Shown here one piece after another: positions 9,341 to 18,560 of a DNA stretch of 64,000 nt (positions are counted from its first letter, which is position 1; each line of letters opens with the position of its first letter). A program made the translations under genes and the position numbers. The stretch covers positions 124,001-188,000 of the forward strand of contig JAQWSK010000005.1 in the NCBI GenBank assembly GCA_029243245.1, in the 5' to 3' direction. This DNA is from Flavobacteriaceae bacterium. Its GTDB lineage: Bacteria > Bacteroidota > Bacteroidia > Flavobacteriales > Flavobacteriaceae. The notes beneath the pieces are model-generated. The model did no database searches and had not been told where the DNA came from. It worked only from the letters and a program-made list of their open reading frames with translations.

Positions 9341-9358
9341 TAAATTTGTGCAAAGATA
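9341..9358. promoter_or_regulatory. Overlapping divergent promoter boxes between nadE and gldB
   Basis: On the + strand TAAATTTG (9341-9348) matches TAnnTTTG and points toward gldB. On the - strand the complement of 9351-9358 reads TATCTTTG and points toward nadE. The two boxes are 2 bases apart and face each other, so their predicted start sites lie within each other's promoters. I saw no strong -33 partner for either. Confidence 0.5.
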
Positions 9359-9384
9359 AAAATTTGAAAATAATTTTCAATTTA

Positions 9385-10362
9385 ATGAAGTATCGTCTTA
9401 TAAAATTTTTTTCTATCTTATTTTTGTTCAATTTAGGTTGTAATAAAATTAATAATTTAGAAGCTAAAATTAATTCTATTATAGTTAAAATTAATATTGA
9501 TCGCTTTGATAAAGCATTTGATACTTTGACTGAATCAAATATTCTTGATGTAAAGAAAAAGTATCCTTTTTTGTTTCCTGACAATTATTCAAATACATTT
9601 TGGATTAAAAAAGCTAATGATACTTTATATAATTTATTACAAAAAGCTGTAGACAATAAGTTTAGTAATTTAAATGATATTGAGGGTGAACTTTCACACT
9701 TATTTAAACATCTGAAATATGAGTTTTCAGATATTGATCCCCCTAGAGTTATATCTATAATTAATAATGTTGATTATGAAAATAAATTAATATTAGCAGA
9801 TTCTTTATTGATAATTTCTATTGATTCTTATTTAGGCTTCAACAATAACTTATATGATGGAATTCCACTTTTTATTAAAAAAGAAATGGATATTAGTTTT
9901 TTATCATCTCATATAGCGGAAAAATATGCTCAAAAATTAATTATAAAACCCTCAAACAGAGATTTTTTATCAAAAATGATTTTTTATGGAAAGCAGCTTT
10001 ATTTTAAAGATATAATAACGCCACATCAAAATGATGCAGTCAAAATAGGATATTTAGAAGAGGAAAATAAATGGGTGAAAGAAAATGAATTATTTATATG
10101 GCAATACATAATTGAAAAACAATTATTATATAGCACTGATGAAAGACTGGAGAATAGGTTCCTGTTGCCGTCACCCTTTTCAAAATTTTATTTAGAAATA
10201 GATAATGATTCGCCAGGCAGAGTAGGTCAGTGGATTGGATGGCAAATAGTGAGATCATATTCAGATAATTTTCCTAAAGCAGGGCTACAAGAAATTTTAA
10301 AACTTCCTGCGGATGAAATATTTAAAAAATCAAAATATAAACCAAAAAGAACATGGCAATAA
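9385..10362 (+). CDS. gldB: Gliding motility lipoprotein GldB
   Basis: GldB is a lipoprotein needed for flavobacterial gliding; its molecular role is poorly defined. I chose ATG 9385 over an upstream TTG at 9346 because it gives a clean type II signal peptide: MKYRLIKFFSILFLF then a lipobox ending in Cys19. The mature 300-residue domain contains FDKAFDTL, KYPFLFPDNY and the C-terminal segment PGRVGQWIGWQIVRSY, typical of GldB. Its stop overlaps the gldC start by 10 bases. It is divergent from nadE. Confidence 0.9.
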   Translation: MKYRLIKFFSILFLFNLGCNKINNLEAKINSIIVKINIDRFDKAFDTLTESNILDVKKKYPFLFPDNYSNTFWIKKANDTLYNLLQKAVDNKFSNLNDIEGELSHLFKHLKYEFSDIDPPRVISIINNVDYENKLILADSLLIISIDSYLGFNNNLYDGIPLFIKKEMDISFLSSHIAEKYAQKLIIKPSNRDFLSKMIFYGKQLYFKDIITPHQNDAVKIGYLEEENKWVKENELFIWQYIIEKQLLYSTDERLENRFLLPSPFSKFYLEIDNDSPGRVGQWIGWQIVRSYSDNFPKAGLQEILKLPADEIFKKSKYKPKRTWQ

Positions 10363-10685
10363 ATAGACAATCACCAATTACCATTAATGTTAGTTTAGAT
10401 GAAAATAAAATTCCTGAAAACATAACGTGGTCTGCCCCAGATGGAGGAGTTGAAAATCAGGATGCAAAGGCTATGCTATTAACACTTTGGGATGGAAAAA
10501 ACAAAGAGTCTCTTAGGATGGATTTATGGGTAAAAGATATGCCTTTAGATGAAATGAAACTATTTTTTCATCAAAGTTTGATTAGTATGGCTAGCACATT
10601 TCATAGAGCTACTCAAGACGATAAAATGACAGCTACAATGAATGATTTTTGTGATTATTTTGCTGAAAAAATGGATTTAAAATAA
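10353..10685 (+). CDS. gldC: Gliding motility protein GldC
   Basis: GldC is a small soluble protein encoded with GldB in gliding Bacteroidota. The 110 residues match the family closely: an N-terminal beta segment (ITINVSLDENKIPENITW), then DAKAMLLTLWDGK and MRMDLW-like region (SLRMDLWVKDMPLDEMK), and a helical end with TMNDFCDYFAEKM. Overlap with gldB implies translational coupling. Its stop lies 2 bases from the stop of convergent engB. Confidence 0.93.
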   Translation: MAINRQSPITINVSLDENKIPENITWSAPDGGVENQDAKAMLLTLWDGKNKESLRMDLWVKDMPLDEMKLFFHQSLISMASTFHRATQDDKMTATMNDFCDYFAEKMDLK

Positions 10686-10687
10686 TT

Positions 10688-11287
10688 CTATTTTAGAGTA
10701 ATATTGAGATTTCCAATATAATCTAAGACCTCTTCAAGACCATTTTTTTTTAGAGTCGACGTAACAAAATGATTTGGCAGTAAGCTCCATTGATCACTCA
10801 TTGTTTTAAAATAATTTTCAATATGTGTTTTTACATTAACTGGTTTAAGTTTATCAGATTTAGTAAAAATAATTGAAAAAGGGATTTTTTTTTCAGCAAG
10901 CCAGTACATAAAATCTAAATCAATTAATTGAGGTTTGTGTCTAATGTCAATGAGAACAAAAGCAGAAACTAACTGGTTCCTTTTTTTAAAATATGAAATT
11001 ATAAACTTTTGAAATACTTTCTTTTTCGTTTTTGAGGTTCTCGTATACCCATATCCAGGAAGATCAACTAAGTGCCAACTTTTATTAATTAAAAAATGAT
11101 TGATTAATTGGGTTTTTCCTGGCCTTGAAGAGGTTTTTGCTAATGATTTTTTATTACATAGAGCATTAATTAAAGAAGATTTGCCAACATTTGATCTGCC
11201 TATAAAAGCATAATCTGGCAGAAAGTTATTGGGACATTTTGCAACATCAGTGTTGCTTATTAAAAATTCAGAACTTAAAACCTGCAT
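10688..11287 (-). CDS. engB: Ribosome biogenesis GTPase EngB/YsxC
   Basis: This small GTPase assists late assembly of the large ribosomal subunit. I place the start at 11287 (MQVLSSEFLIS), not the longer upstream reading at 11332, because it matches the family N-terminus and leaves a 4-base gap after the hydrolase gene. G motifs: G1 GRSNVGKSS (residues 30-38), G3 DLPGYGY, G4 TKSDK. The length of 199 residues is normal. It is probably co-transcribed with the alpha/beta hydrolase. Confidence 0.93.
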   Translation of the reverse strand: MQVLSSEFLISNTDVAKCPNNFLPDYAFIGRSNVGKSSLINALCNKKSLAKTSSRPGKTQLINHFLINKSWHLVDLPGYGYTRTSKTKKKVFQKFIISYFKKRNQLVSAFVLIDIRHKPQLIDLDFMYWLAEKKIPFSIIFTKSDKLKPVNVKTHIENYFKTMSDQWSLLPNHFVTSTLKKNGLEEVLDYIGNLNITLK

Positions 11288-11291
11288 AATA

Positions 11292-12059
11292 CTAAAAACT
11301 CTTTTTTTGAAGCCAATCAAAAACAGACACATTAAATTTATCGGGGTGTTCCATCATTGGTGCGTGACCACATTTGTCAATCCATATTAGATGAGATTCA
11401 GGAAGCAGGGCGTTAAATTCTTTTGCTACATTAGGAGGCGTAACATTATCTTGCTTGCCCCAAATTATTAATGTTGGGGTTTTTATCTTTGGAAGATCAT
11501 CAGCCATATTATGCCTAATAGCACTCTTAGCTATAGTTAGTGTTTTTATTAATTTATTTCTATCATTGACGCTTTCAAAAACTTCATCAACAAGTTCTTT
11601 AGTTGCAACTTTTGGATCAAAAAACACTTCTTCTGTTTTTGATTTAATGTAATCATAGTTGCCACGCTTAGGATACCCATCCCCCATGGAGTTTTCATAG
11701 AGACCAGAACTGCCTGTAAGAATAAGTCCAAGCACTTTTGATTTAAACATTTTAGTAAAAAGGAGTCCAATATGTCCTCCTAAAGAATTTCCAAGAAGAA
11801 TAACAGAATCTAATTTTTTAAATAATAAAAATCTGTTTAAATATTCTGCAAATGCTTTTACGGTTGTTTTTAGTAACGGGTAATCATATAACGGAAGAAC
11901 TGGCATTATAATCTTATATCCTTTTTTAGGGAAAAAAGACAACACACTATTAAAATTACTTAGCCCACCCATTAAGCCGTGAAGAATTATTATTGGTTGC
12001 CCTTGACCATATTCAACATATTTAAATGACTTTTCTTCAATAAGGTTTATGTGGCTCAT
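11292..12059 (-). CDS. Alpha/beta-hydrolase fold enzyme
   Basis: The 255-residue single-domain hydrolase shows the oxyanion HG motif (ILHGLMGG), the nucleophile elbow GNSLGG, an acidic residue in WGKQDNVTPP, and the catalytic His in CGHAPMMEHP. There is no signal peptide, so it is cytoplasmic. The substrate is unknown; similar genes often sit beside engB and mraZ in flavobacteria. A -7 box on the minus strand at 12079-12086 is its likely promoter, and engB follows 4 bases downstream. Confidence 0.85.
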   Translation of the reverse strand: MSHINLIEEKSFKYVEYGQGQPIIILHGLMGGLSNFNSVLSFFPKKGYKIIMPVLPLYDYPLLKTTVKAFAEYLNRFLLFKKLDSVILLGNSLGGHIGLLFTKMFKSKVLGLILTGSSGLYENSMGDGYPKRGNYDYIKSKTEEVFFDPKVATKELVDEVFESVNDRNKLIKTLTIAKSAIRHNMADDLPKIKTPTLIIWGKQDNVTPPNVAKEFNALLPESHLIWIDKCGHAPMMEHPDKFNVSVFDWLQKKSF

Positions 12060-12078
12060 TTTTTATGCTATAATGTGA

Positions 12079-12086
12079 CAAATATA
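12079..12086 (-). promoter_or_regulatory. -7 promoter box for the hydrolase-engB operon
   Basis: The minus strand reads TATATTTG, a full TAnnTTTG match, 20 bases upstream of the hydrolase ATG at 12059. A good -33 partner was not seen at the usual spacing. Confidence 0.55.
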
Positions 12087-12161
12087 TTCAATTACTAATC
12101 AATATAGCATTTTAATTATAGTTGAATGTTTTTAAAGAAAATGTTGAAAAAAAATATAAAT

Positions 12162-12191
12162 AAGTGGTATTTTGTGGTAAAATGTGGTATA
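12162..12191 (+). promoter_or_regulatory. Candidate MraZ operator: three 10-bp-phased GTGGTA repeats
   Basis: GTGGTA occurs at 12164-12169, 12174-12179 and 12184-12189, exactly 10 bases apart on one face of the helix, with A/T on both sides of each copy. In E. coli, MraZ represses its own operon by binding TGGG-type direct repeats with the same 10-base period just upstream of mraZ. Here the array ends 9 bases before the -7 box at 12200, covering the position of the -33 element, so autorepression is a natural reading. Binding itself is inference. Confidence 0.65.
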
Positions 12192-12199
12192 ATATTAAT

Positions 12200-12207
12200 T
12201 ATATTTG
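12200..12207 (+). promoter_or_regulatory. -7 promoter box of the mraZ/dcw cluster
   Basis: TATATTTG matches TAnnTTTG and lies 28 bases before the mraZ ATG at 12236. The phased GTGGTA array lies directly upstream and overlaps where the -33 element should be. Confidence 0.65.
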
Positions 12208-12235
12208 AGTATTGATGGGTAAATTTTCTTTATAA

Positions 12236-12700
12236 ATGAATCATTTTATTGGAACATTCGAATGTAAGGCAGATAATAAAGGTCGAATAATGATTCCTGT
12301 GTCGTTAAAAAAACAAATAGCAACAGGAATAAGAGAGGGATTTGCTATTAAGAGAGCAGTTTTCAATTCTTGTTTAGAATTATATCCTATAACACAATGG
12401 ACTTTATTAATGGAAAAAGTTAATTCTTTGAACCGTTTTAATAAGAAAAATAATGACTTCATTAGACGATTTACAGCTGGTGTCAAATTAGTGAATATAG
12501 ATTCTTCAGGGAGGTTATTAATTCCTAGAGACTTAATTTCACATGCTAAAATCAACAAAAAAGTTGTTATTTCTTCAGCGGTAAATATTCTCGAGATCTG
12601 GGATAAAGATTTATATGAAGCATCAATTGATGAGGCAACAATTGATTTTGGTTTATTAGCCGAAGAAGTAATGGGAGAGAATAATGGAGATGTATCATAA
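12236..12700 (+). CDS. mraZ: Transcriptional regulator MraZ
   Basis: MraZ is a SpoVT/AbrB-like ring-forming DNA-binding protein that controls its own dcw operon. The 154-residue sequence has two tandem AbrB-like halves: FECKADNKGRIMIPVSLKKQ near the N-terminus and VNIDSSGRLLIPRDLISHA from about residue 82. It overlaps rsmH by 17 bases and opens the division/cell wall cluster. The three phased repeats 45-75 bases upstream are its likely operator. Confidence 0.93.
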   Translation: MNHFIGTFECKADNKGRIMIPVSLKKQIATGIREGFAIKRAVFNSCLELYPITQWTLLMEKVNSLNRFNKKNNDFIRRFTAGVKLVNIDSSGRLLIPRDLISHAKINKKVVISSAVNILEIWDKDLYEASIDEATIDFGLLAEEVMGENNGDVS

Positions 12701-13589
12701 ACCAGTTCTTCTTGATTCATCAATAAATGGCTTAGCTGTCAAGTCAGATGGTATTTATGTTGATGTTACATTTGGAGGAGGAGGCCATAGTAAAGCTATT
12801 TTGGAAAAATTATCTAACAAGGGAAAACTCATTGCTTTTGATCAGGATGATGAAGCTATGCTAAATAAAATAAATGATGATAGAATATTATTTATTTCTT
12901 CAAACTTTAGGTACCTAAATAAATTCTTGAAATTAAATAAAATAAATAAAGTTGATGGTATTTTAGCAGACTTTGGAGTTTCTTCTCATCAATTTGATTC
13001 TAAAGAAAGAGGTTTTTCAACTAGGCTTAATGGCCCACTCGATATGAGAATGGATAAGGATCAAAGCCTATCTGCTTCTATTATTGTTAACAAATATTCA
13101 GAAGCAGAGTTAGAAAAGTTATTTAAGAATTATGGGGAATTGAGAAAATCAAAGCAATTGGCCGCGGTTATTGGTGTCCAACGGTCAATTGCTCCCATAA
13201 TATCTACAGGAGACTTAAGAAGAGTGGTCGAGTCAATATTTCCAGAAAGATTTTTAAATAAAACATTGGCACAACTTTTCCAGGCCTTAAGAATAGAAGT
13301 GAACCATGAATTAGACGTCATTAAAGATTTTCTAAACCAAACAGCCGAATCATTGATTCCGGGAGGTAGATTAGTTTGTATATCCTATCATTCTTTAGAA
13401 GATCGCTTAGTAAAACGATTTATAAGAGAAGGGAAATTTGAAGGTGAAGCTCCTAAAGATATTTTTGGAAATACAAATTTACCATTCAAAAAAATAGGAG
13501 GAGTTCAAATACCTTCATTAAATGAAATAAATAAAAATAATAGGTCTAGGAGTGCTAAGCTTCGGGTAGCTGAAAGAATATTTAATTAA
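12684..13589 (+). CDS. rsmH: 16S rRNA (cytosine-1402 N4)-methyltransferase
   Basis: RsmH (MraW) methylates N4 of C1402 in 16S rRNA. The 301-residue protein begins MEMYHKPVLLDSSINGL, with SAM-binding VDVTFGGGGHSKAIL, LADFGVSSHQFD and GPLDMRMD, and ends with SYHSLEDRLVKRFI and a basic C-terminus (NNRSRSAKLRVAER). All are hallmarks of the family. The start overlaps mraZ by 17 bases; MYHK at the third residue is an alternative start (12690). Confidence 0.96.
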   Translation: MEMYHKPVLLDSSINGLAVKSDGIYVDVTFGGGGHSKAILEKLSNKGKLIAFDQDDEAMLNKINDDRILFISSNFRYLNKFLKLNKINKVDGILADFGVSSHQFDSKERGFSTRLNGPLDMRMDKDQSLSASIIVNKYSEAELEKLFKNYGELRKSKQLAAVIGVQRSIAPIISTGDLRRVVESIFPERFLNKTLAQLFQALRIEVNHELDVIKDFLNQTAESLIPGGRLVCISYHSLEDRLVKRFIREGKFEGEAPKDIFGNTNLPFKKIGGVQIPSLNEINKNNRSRSAKLRVAERIFN

Positions 13590-13593
13590 AAAA

Positions 13594-13905
13594 ATGATTA
13601 AAAAAATAGTTTCTTTTTTGAAAATGGAATTTTTGATTAAAGAAGATTCTTTTAAGAATTGGAGAATGATTTTATTTTTCTCAATTCTAGCTTTAATAAT
13701 GATATCAAGTGGTCACTCTGCTGACAATAAGGTTTTTAAAATTGCAAATTTAAATGAGCAGATAAAAGCATTAAAAAGTGAATTTATTGAACAAAGGACT
13801 TATTTGATGAAATTAAAAATGGAGTCTAATATTGTTAATGTGCTCTCTGATAAGGGTATATTTTCTTCTAAAACTCCGCAAACAAAAATTATTGTAACAA
13901 AATGA
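13594..13905 (+). CDS. ftsL: FtsL-like septum protein
   Basis: This 103-residue bitopic protein sits between rsmH and the class B PBP, the standard place for ftsL. It has a short cytoplasmic N-terminus, one membrane helix (about residues 27-42, MILFFSILALIMISSG), and a periplasmic helical region with heptad-like spacing (residues 50-85). FtsL proteins share little sequence, so position and topology carry the call. Its TGA overlaps the next ATG (ATGA). Confidence 0.8.
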   Translation: MIKKIVSFLKMEFLIKEDSFKNWRMILFFSILALIMISSGHSADNKVFKIANLNEQIKALKSEFIEQRTYLMKLKMESNIVNVLSDKGIFSSKTPQTKIIVTK

Positions 13906-15875
13906 ACTTGAAAGACCATAAATTTAATTTTCGTTTTTACTTTGTTATATCTACCCTAGTTTTATTATCCATCATACTTTGTTCTAAACTTATTTATATT
14001 CAGACAGTTGAAGGGGAGAAATACAATAAAATCGCTGAAGAAAGAACGCTTAAAAATGTTGTTGTAAAACCCATTCCGGGAAACATATATTCTGATGATC
14101 AGAGTTTATTAGCAACATCTGTAGCTAAATATGAATTAAGATGGGACTCTAAGGTCGTGTCAAGCCAAAATTATAAAAAATACAAAGAAAAATTAGCTAT
14201 TGGAATATCGATAATAACATCTAAAAACCTTTTGAAAATCAAAAACGATTTAGAAGCAGCTAAATTAAGCGGTAATCGTTACTGGTTGGTTGGAAAAAAT
14301 TTAAGCTATTCTCAGCAAAAAGCTTTAAAAAACTTACCTCTTTTTAATTTACCTTCATACAAGGGAGGATTAATAATTGAGCAAAAAGTAACACGAGAGA
14401 GACCACTCGGAAAAATTGCAGAACGAACAATAGGTTATAAACGTCAAGATCCAGACGGAACATTTGTTAGAGTAGGTCTCGAAGGGGCTTATGGGAGTTT
14501 ATTGGAAGGAAAAGAAGGCTATAGATTGAAACGAAAAATAGCTAATGGTAAATGGAAATCAATTAATAATACAAACGAAAAAGAACCAACAGAAGGATAT
14601 GATATATATACTACTATTAATATAAATTTTCAAGACATAGCCCATAATTCACTTTTAGAACAATTGGAGAAATATGAGGCTGAATATGGAACAGTTATAG
14701 TAATGGAAGTAGAAACTGGGGCAATTAAGGCTATTTCGAATTTAGGAATAACATCTAATAAAACTTATTTTGAAAAATTAAATTATGCTGTTGGAACTGC
14801 TCATGAACCCGGATCAACTTTTAAGTTAATGAGTATTATTGCCGCATTAGAGGATGGGGTTGTAAAGCCATCAGACATAATTGACACAGGAAATGGAGAA
14901 AGAATTATATATGGCAAAAAGGTAAAAGATTCGAGAAAAGGAGGTTATGGCAAAATATCAGCATCTAAGGTTTTTGAAGTTTCTTCTAATACAGGAATTG
15001 TTAAAATCATATATGACAACTATAAGGATAAGCCTAAACAATTTGTAGATCGAATCTATAACATGGGACTTCATAAATTATTGAATATTCCAATAAAAGG
15101 GGAGGCATTACCAAAAATTCCTTATCCAACAGATAAGGAATGGAGTGGAATTAGTCTACCATGGATGGCTTGGGGATACGGTGTTTCAACAACTCCATTA
15201 CAAACACTTACTTTTTATAATGCTATAGCTAATAATGGTATAATGGTTAAGCCTAATTTTATAGATAAAATTGGTCGATTAGGCGGAAAAGCCCATATTG
15301 AATTTTCAAAGGAGGTATTGAACCCTTCTGTTTGCTCAGAAAGAACACTTTTAGCTGTTAAGAAAATGCTATTTAATGTTGTAGATAAAGAATGGGGCAC
15401 TGCAAATAATATAAAAGATAGCAATTTTACAATTGCTGGAAAGACAGGTACAACGCAAACTGATTATACAACTAATACAACCGAATATATTTCAAGCTTC
15501 GTCGGCTATTTTCCTGCTGAAAAACCTAAATATTCTTGTATAGTTGTAATAAATAAACCAAATAAGTCTAAAGGATATTATGGTGCCCAAGTAGCAGCAC
15601 CTGTATTTAAAAAAATAGTAAAGAAGATTTATACGGGAATTCCTAAAGAAGTAATAGTCTCTATTTCAAACTTAAAAAATTCAAGAAACATTTTACCTGA
15701 AATAAAAAATACCCTTCCAAATTTGATTGGACTTGAGCCAATGGACGCGTTAGCTATCCTTGAAAAGAAGAATATAAAAGTAAATATAAAAGGAAATAGA
15801 GGGAAAATAAAAAATCAGTCGGTAATGCCTGGAACACTTTTAGATAAAATTAAAACTATTGATTTAAATCTATGA
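13902..15875 (+). CDS. ftsI: Division-type penicillin-binding protein (FtsI/PBP3-like) with C-terminal PASTA domain
   Basis: This class B transpeptidase cross-links septal peptidoglycan in the periplasm. The 657 residues comprise an N-terminal anchor helix (about residues 13-32), a dimerisation/pedestal domain, and the transpeptidase domain with Ser305-xx-Lys308 (GSTFK), Ser361-Ser-Asn363 and Lys514-Thr-Gly516. The last 50 residues (LPNLIGLEPMDALAILEKK onward) form a PASTA repeat, which E. coli FtsI lacks. It overlaps both neighbours by 4 bases (ATGA). Confidence 0.93.
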   Translation: MNLKDHKFNFRFYFVISTLVLLSIILCSKLIYIQTVEGEKYNKIAEERTLKNVVVKPIPGNIYSDDQSLLATSVAKYELRWDSKVVSSQNYKKYKEKLAIGISIITSKNLLKIKNDLEAAKLSGNRYWLVGKNLSYSQQKALKNLPLFNLPSYKGGLIIEQKVTRERPLGKIAERTIGYKRQDPDGTFVRVGLEGAYGSLLEGKEGYRLKRKIANGKWKSINNTNEKEPTEGYDIYTTININFQDIAHNSLLEQLEKYEAEYGTVIVMEVETGAIKAISNLGITSNKTYFEKLNYAVGTAHEPGSTFKLMSIIAALEDGVVKPSDIIDTGNGERIIYGKKVKDSRKGGYGKISASKVFEVSSNTGIVKIIYDNYKDKPKQFVDRIYNMGLHKLLNIPIKGEALPKIPYPTDKEWSGISLPWMAWGYGVSTTPLQTLTFYNAIANNGIMVKPNFIDKIGRLGGKAHIEFSKEVLNPSVCSERTLLAVKKMLFNVVDKEWGTANNIKDSNFTIAGKTGTTQTDYTTNTTEYISSFVGYFPAEKPKYSCIVVINKPNKSKGYYGAQVAAPVFKKIVKKIYTGIPKEVIVSISNLKNSRNILPEIKNTLPNLIGLEPMDALAILEKKNIKVNIKGNRGKIKNQSVMPGTLLDKIKTIDLNL

Positions 15876-17329
15876 TAAAATCATTGAAAGACATATTATA
15901 CAAGGTTTCAATAGTTGCAATGTCAGGCCCGTCAAATCAAAAAATATCTAATATTGAAGTTGATTCAAGAAAGGTTAAAAAAAATAATTTATTTGTTGCT
16001 TTATCAGGAATTAAATCGGATGGACATTTATATATTAATGAATCAATTGAAAATGGAGCTATAGCGATAGTATGTTTAAAATTTCCAAAAAAAATACAAA
16101 CATCATATACTTATATTAAAGTTAAAAATACAACTAAAGCACTTGCTATAATTTCTGGAAATTTTTACGATCATCCATCAAACAAAATAAAATTGGTTGG
16201 AATTACTGGAACAAATGGAAAGACTACAATATCTAACCTATTATTTGAGCTTTTTAATAATCAAAATAAGAAAGCAGGTTTGATTTCAACTATTAATATA
16301 AAATATGATACAAATGAGTTTCCCACTAAGTATACAACTCCTAACATAATCACTACCAATTATTTTTTATCAGAAATGGTTAAGAAAAAGGTTAAGTATT
16401 GCTTTATGGAGGTTTCATCTCATGGTATTTCTCAGGGAAGAATAGATGAACTGAGTTTTTCAGGTGCTGTTTTTACTAATTTAACTCATGACCATCTTGA
16501 TTATCATAAAGATTTTAAAAACTATAGAAATGTTAAAAAACTTTTTTTCGATAGACTTCCAAAATCTGCATTTTCTTTAGTAAACAATGATGATAAAAAT
16601 GCATCATTTATGATACAAAATAGTATTTCAAATAAATCAGGATATGCAATGAACAATTTTGCAGATTTTAATGTTAAAGTTTTAGAATGTGAATTTAATG
16701 GAATGCTTATCAAGATAAACAACAATGAAGTATGGACAAGTCTGCTTGGAAATTTTAATGCTTCAAATTTATTAGCGGTATATAGTGTTGCTATTTTATT
16801 AGGCTTATCAGAGTCTGACACTTTAAGGAGTATTAGTATGTTGAAAAATGTTCCTGGTCGTTTTCAAACATTTCAATTTGATAAAAAGGGATTAGTAATA
16901 ATAGATTACGCACATACTCCAAATGCACTAGAAAATGTAATCGATACAATAAATCAAATTAGAACTAAAAATGAAAGTTTAATTACTATAATAGGGTGTG
17001 GAGGTAATAGAGACAAAAAGAAGAGATATGAAATGGGAAGAATTGCATCTCAGAAAAGTGATAAAGTTATTTTTACTTCTGATAATCCAAGAAATGAAAG
17101 ACCAAATGACATTATAGATCAAATGGTTGAAGGAGTTAGGCCTGAAGATTATCACAAAATTTTAAATATTGAGGAACGCGAAATGGCAATCAAAACTTCT
17201 AAACATATTTCAAATCAATCAGATATTATTCTAATTGCTGGAAAAGGACATGAAGCTTATCAAGAAATAAATGATTCTCAAATTCCATTTGATGATTTTT
17301 TGATAGCTAAAAAATATTTTAAAAATTAA
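15872..17329 (+). CDS. murE: UDP-MurNAc-tripeptide synthetase (probable meso-DAP ligase)
   Basis: MurE adds the third residue to UDP-MurNAc-Ala-Glu in the cytoplasm. The 485-residue protein has the ATP loop GTNGKTT (residues 113-119), the carbamylated-Lys region, [10 protein letters not shown], and the specificity motif Asp404-Asn-Pro-Arg407 ([10 protein letters not shown]). DNPR is the signature of meso-diaminopimelate ligases, so DAP-type peptidoglycan is expected. Start and stop fit the operon: 4-base overlap with ftsI, 10 bases to mraY. Confidence 0.95.
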   Translation: MIKSLKDILYKVSIVAMSGPSNQKISNIEVDSRKVKKNNLFVALSGIKSDGHLYINESIENGAIAIVCLKFPKKIQTSYTYIKVKNTTKALAIISGNFYDHPSNKIKLVGITGTNGKTTISNLLFELFNNQNKKAGLISTINIKYDTNEFPTKYTTPNIITTNYFLSEMVKKKVKYCFMEVSSHGISQGRIDELSFSGAVFTNLTHDHLDYHKDFKNYRNVKKLFFDRLPKSAFSLVNNDDKNASFMIQNSISNKSGYAMNNFADFNVKVLECEFNGMLIKINNNEVWTSLLGNFNASNLLAVYSVAILLGLSESDTLRSISMLKNVPGRFQTFQFDKKGLVIIDYAHTPNALENVIDTINQIRTKNESLITIIGCGGNRDKKKRYEMGRIASQKSDKVIFTSDNPRNERPNDIIDQMVEGVRPEDYHKILNIEEREMAIKTSKHISNQSDIILIAGKGHEAYQEINDSQIPFDDFLIAKKYFKN

Positions 17330-17339
17330 AATTAATTAT

Positions 17340-18560
17340 ATGCTGTATTATTTTTTCGAATTCCTTGAGCATAAATATCAATTTCCAGGATCTGGATTGT
17401 ATCAGTTTTTGTCTTTTCGAGCAGCAGTTGCTATGATTATTTCTTTGACTTTTTCTTTAGTTTTTGGTCAAAGAATAATTAACTATTTGTCTAAGTTACA
17501 AATAGGAGAGTCAGTTCGAGATTTAGGATTGGACGGGCAAAAAGAAAAGACAGGAACACCTACTATGGGAGGTTTAATAATTATTTTTTCAACAATTATT
17601 CCTGTTATTCTTCTAGCTAAATTAGAAAACATATACATCATTATTCTTTTAATAACTTCTTTATGGATGGGCTTGATTGGCGGTATAGATGATTATATAA
17701 AGGTTTTTAAAAAAAACAAAGATGGACTTAAGGGATGGTTTAAAATAATTGGTCAAATTATTCTCGGAATTTTTATTGGATCTATTTTATATTTTCATTC
17801 TGATATAACTGTCCGTCAAAAGTTTAAAGCCTCTGATATAGCAATAGTTAAAACAGAAACTCCTTTTGCTCCTGCAGAAAAAGCTTTTGTAACTAATACT
17901 CCTCTAATAAAAGACAATGCATTTAATTATTCTAATTTGATTACGTGGATTGATAATAGCTTGATTAATTACACATGGATGATTTTTATTCCAATAGTTA
18001 TATTTATAATAACTGCCGTATCTAATGCAGCTAATTTGACTGATGGATTAGACGGCCTAAGCGCTGGAAGTTCTGCTATAATTGTTTTTGTATTAGGAAT
18101 ATTTGCGTGGATATCAGGTAATTTTGTTTTTGCTGATTATTTAAATATCATGTACATTCCACAAGTTGGTGAAATAACAATTTTCATATCAGCTTTTTTA
18201 GGAGGATTAATTGGTTTTTTATGGTATAACACATACCCTGCTGTTGTTTTTATGGGAGATACTGGTAGTTTAACAATTGGAGCTCTTATAGCAGTTATAG
18301 CATTAATCGTTAGGAAAGAGTTATTAATTCCATTATTATGCGGAATTTTTTTAATTGAAACACTTTCTGTATTAATCCAAGTCAGTTATTTCAAGTATAC
18401 TAAACGAAAAACTGGTAAGGGTAAAAGAGTGTTTTTAATGTCACCACTACACCACCATTTTCAAAAAAAAGGATTCCACGAGAGTAAGATTGTTACGAGA
18501 TTTTGGATTTTGGGGATTTTATTTGCAATTCTAACTATAGTAACATTAAAAATAAGATAG
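17340..18560 (+). CDS. mraY: Phospho-MurNAc-pentapeptide transferase
   Basis: MraY transfers phospho-MurNAc-pentapeptide to undecaprenyl phosphate, making lipid I. The 406-residue polytopic protein has about ten membrane helices and the catalytic signatures [40 protein letters not shown] and FMGDTGSL, then the cytoplasmic [11 protein letters not shown] loop. It is about 45 residues longer than E. coli MraY, because of an insert around residues 150-195 between membrane helices; I recall this from other Bacteroidota. It abuts murD without a gap. Confidence 0.96.
   Translation: MLYYFFEFLEHKYQFPGSGLYQFLSFRAAVAMIISLTFSLVFGQRIINYLSKLQIGESVRDLGLDGQKEKTGTPTMGGLIIIFSTIIPVILLAKLENIYIIILLITSLWMGLIGGIDDYIKVFKKNKDGLKGWFKIIGQIILGIFIGSILYFHSDITVRQKFKASDIAIVKTETPFAPAEKAFVTNTPLIKDNAFNYSNLITWIDNSLINYTWMIFIPIVIFIITAVSNAANLTDGLDGLSAGSSAIIVFVLGIFAWISGNFVFADYLNIMYIPQVGEITIFISAFLGGLIGFLWYNTYPAVVFMGDTGSLTIGALIAVIALIVRKELLIPLLCGIFLIETLSVLIQVSYFKYTKRKTGKGKRVFLMSPLHHHFQKKGFHESKIVTRFWILGILFAILTIVTLKIR

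Noticed and set aside
9346-9384. TTG start for gldB
   Set aside because: It would add 13 charged residues before the lipoprotein signal peptide and overlaps the promoter boxes; ATG 9385 is better.
11288-11332. Longer start for engB overlapping the hydrolase gene
   Set aside because: The MQVLSSEF start at 11287 matches the family and leaves a tidy 4-base gap.
12241-12723. 160-residue open frame antisense to mraZ
   Set aside because: It lies wholly opposite mraZ and the rsmH start, has no recognisable domain or promoter, and mraZ is unambiguous; a shadow frame.
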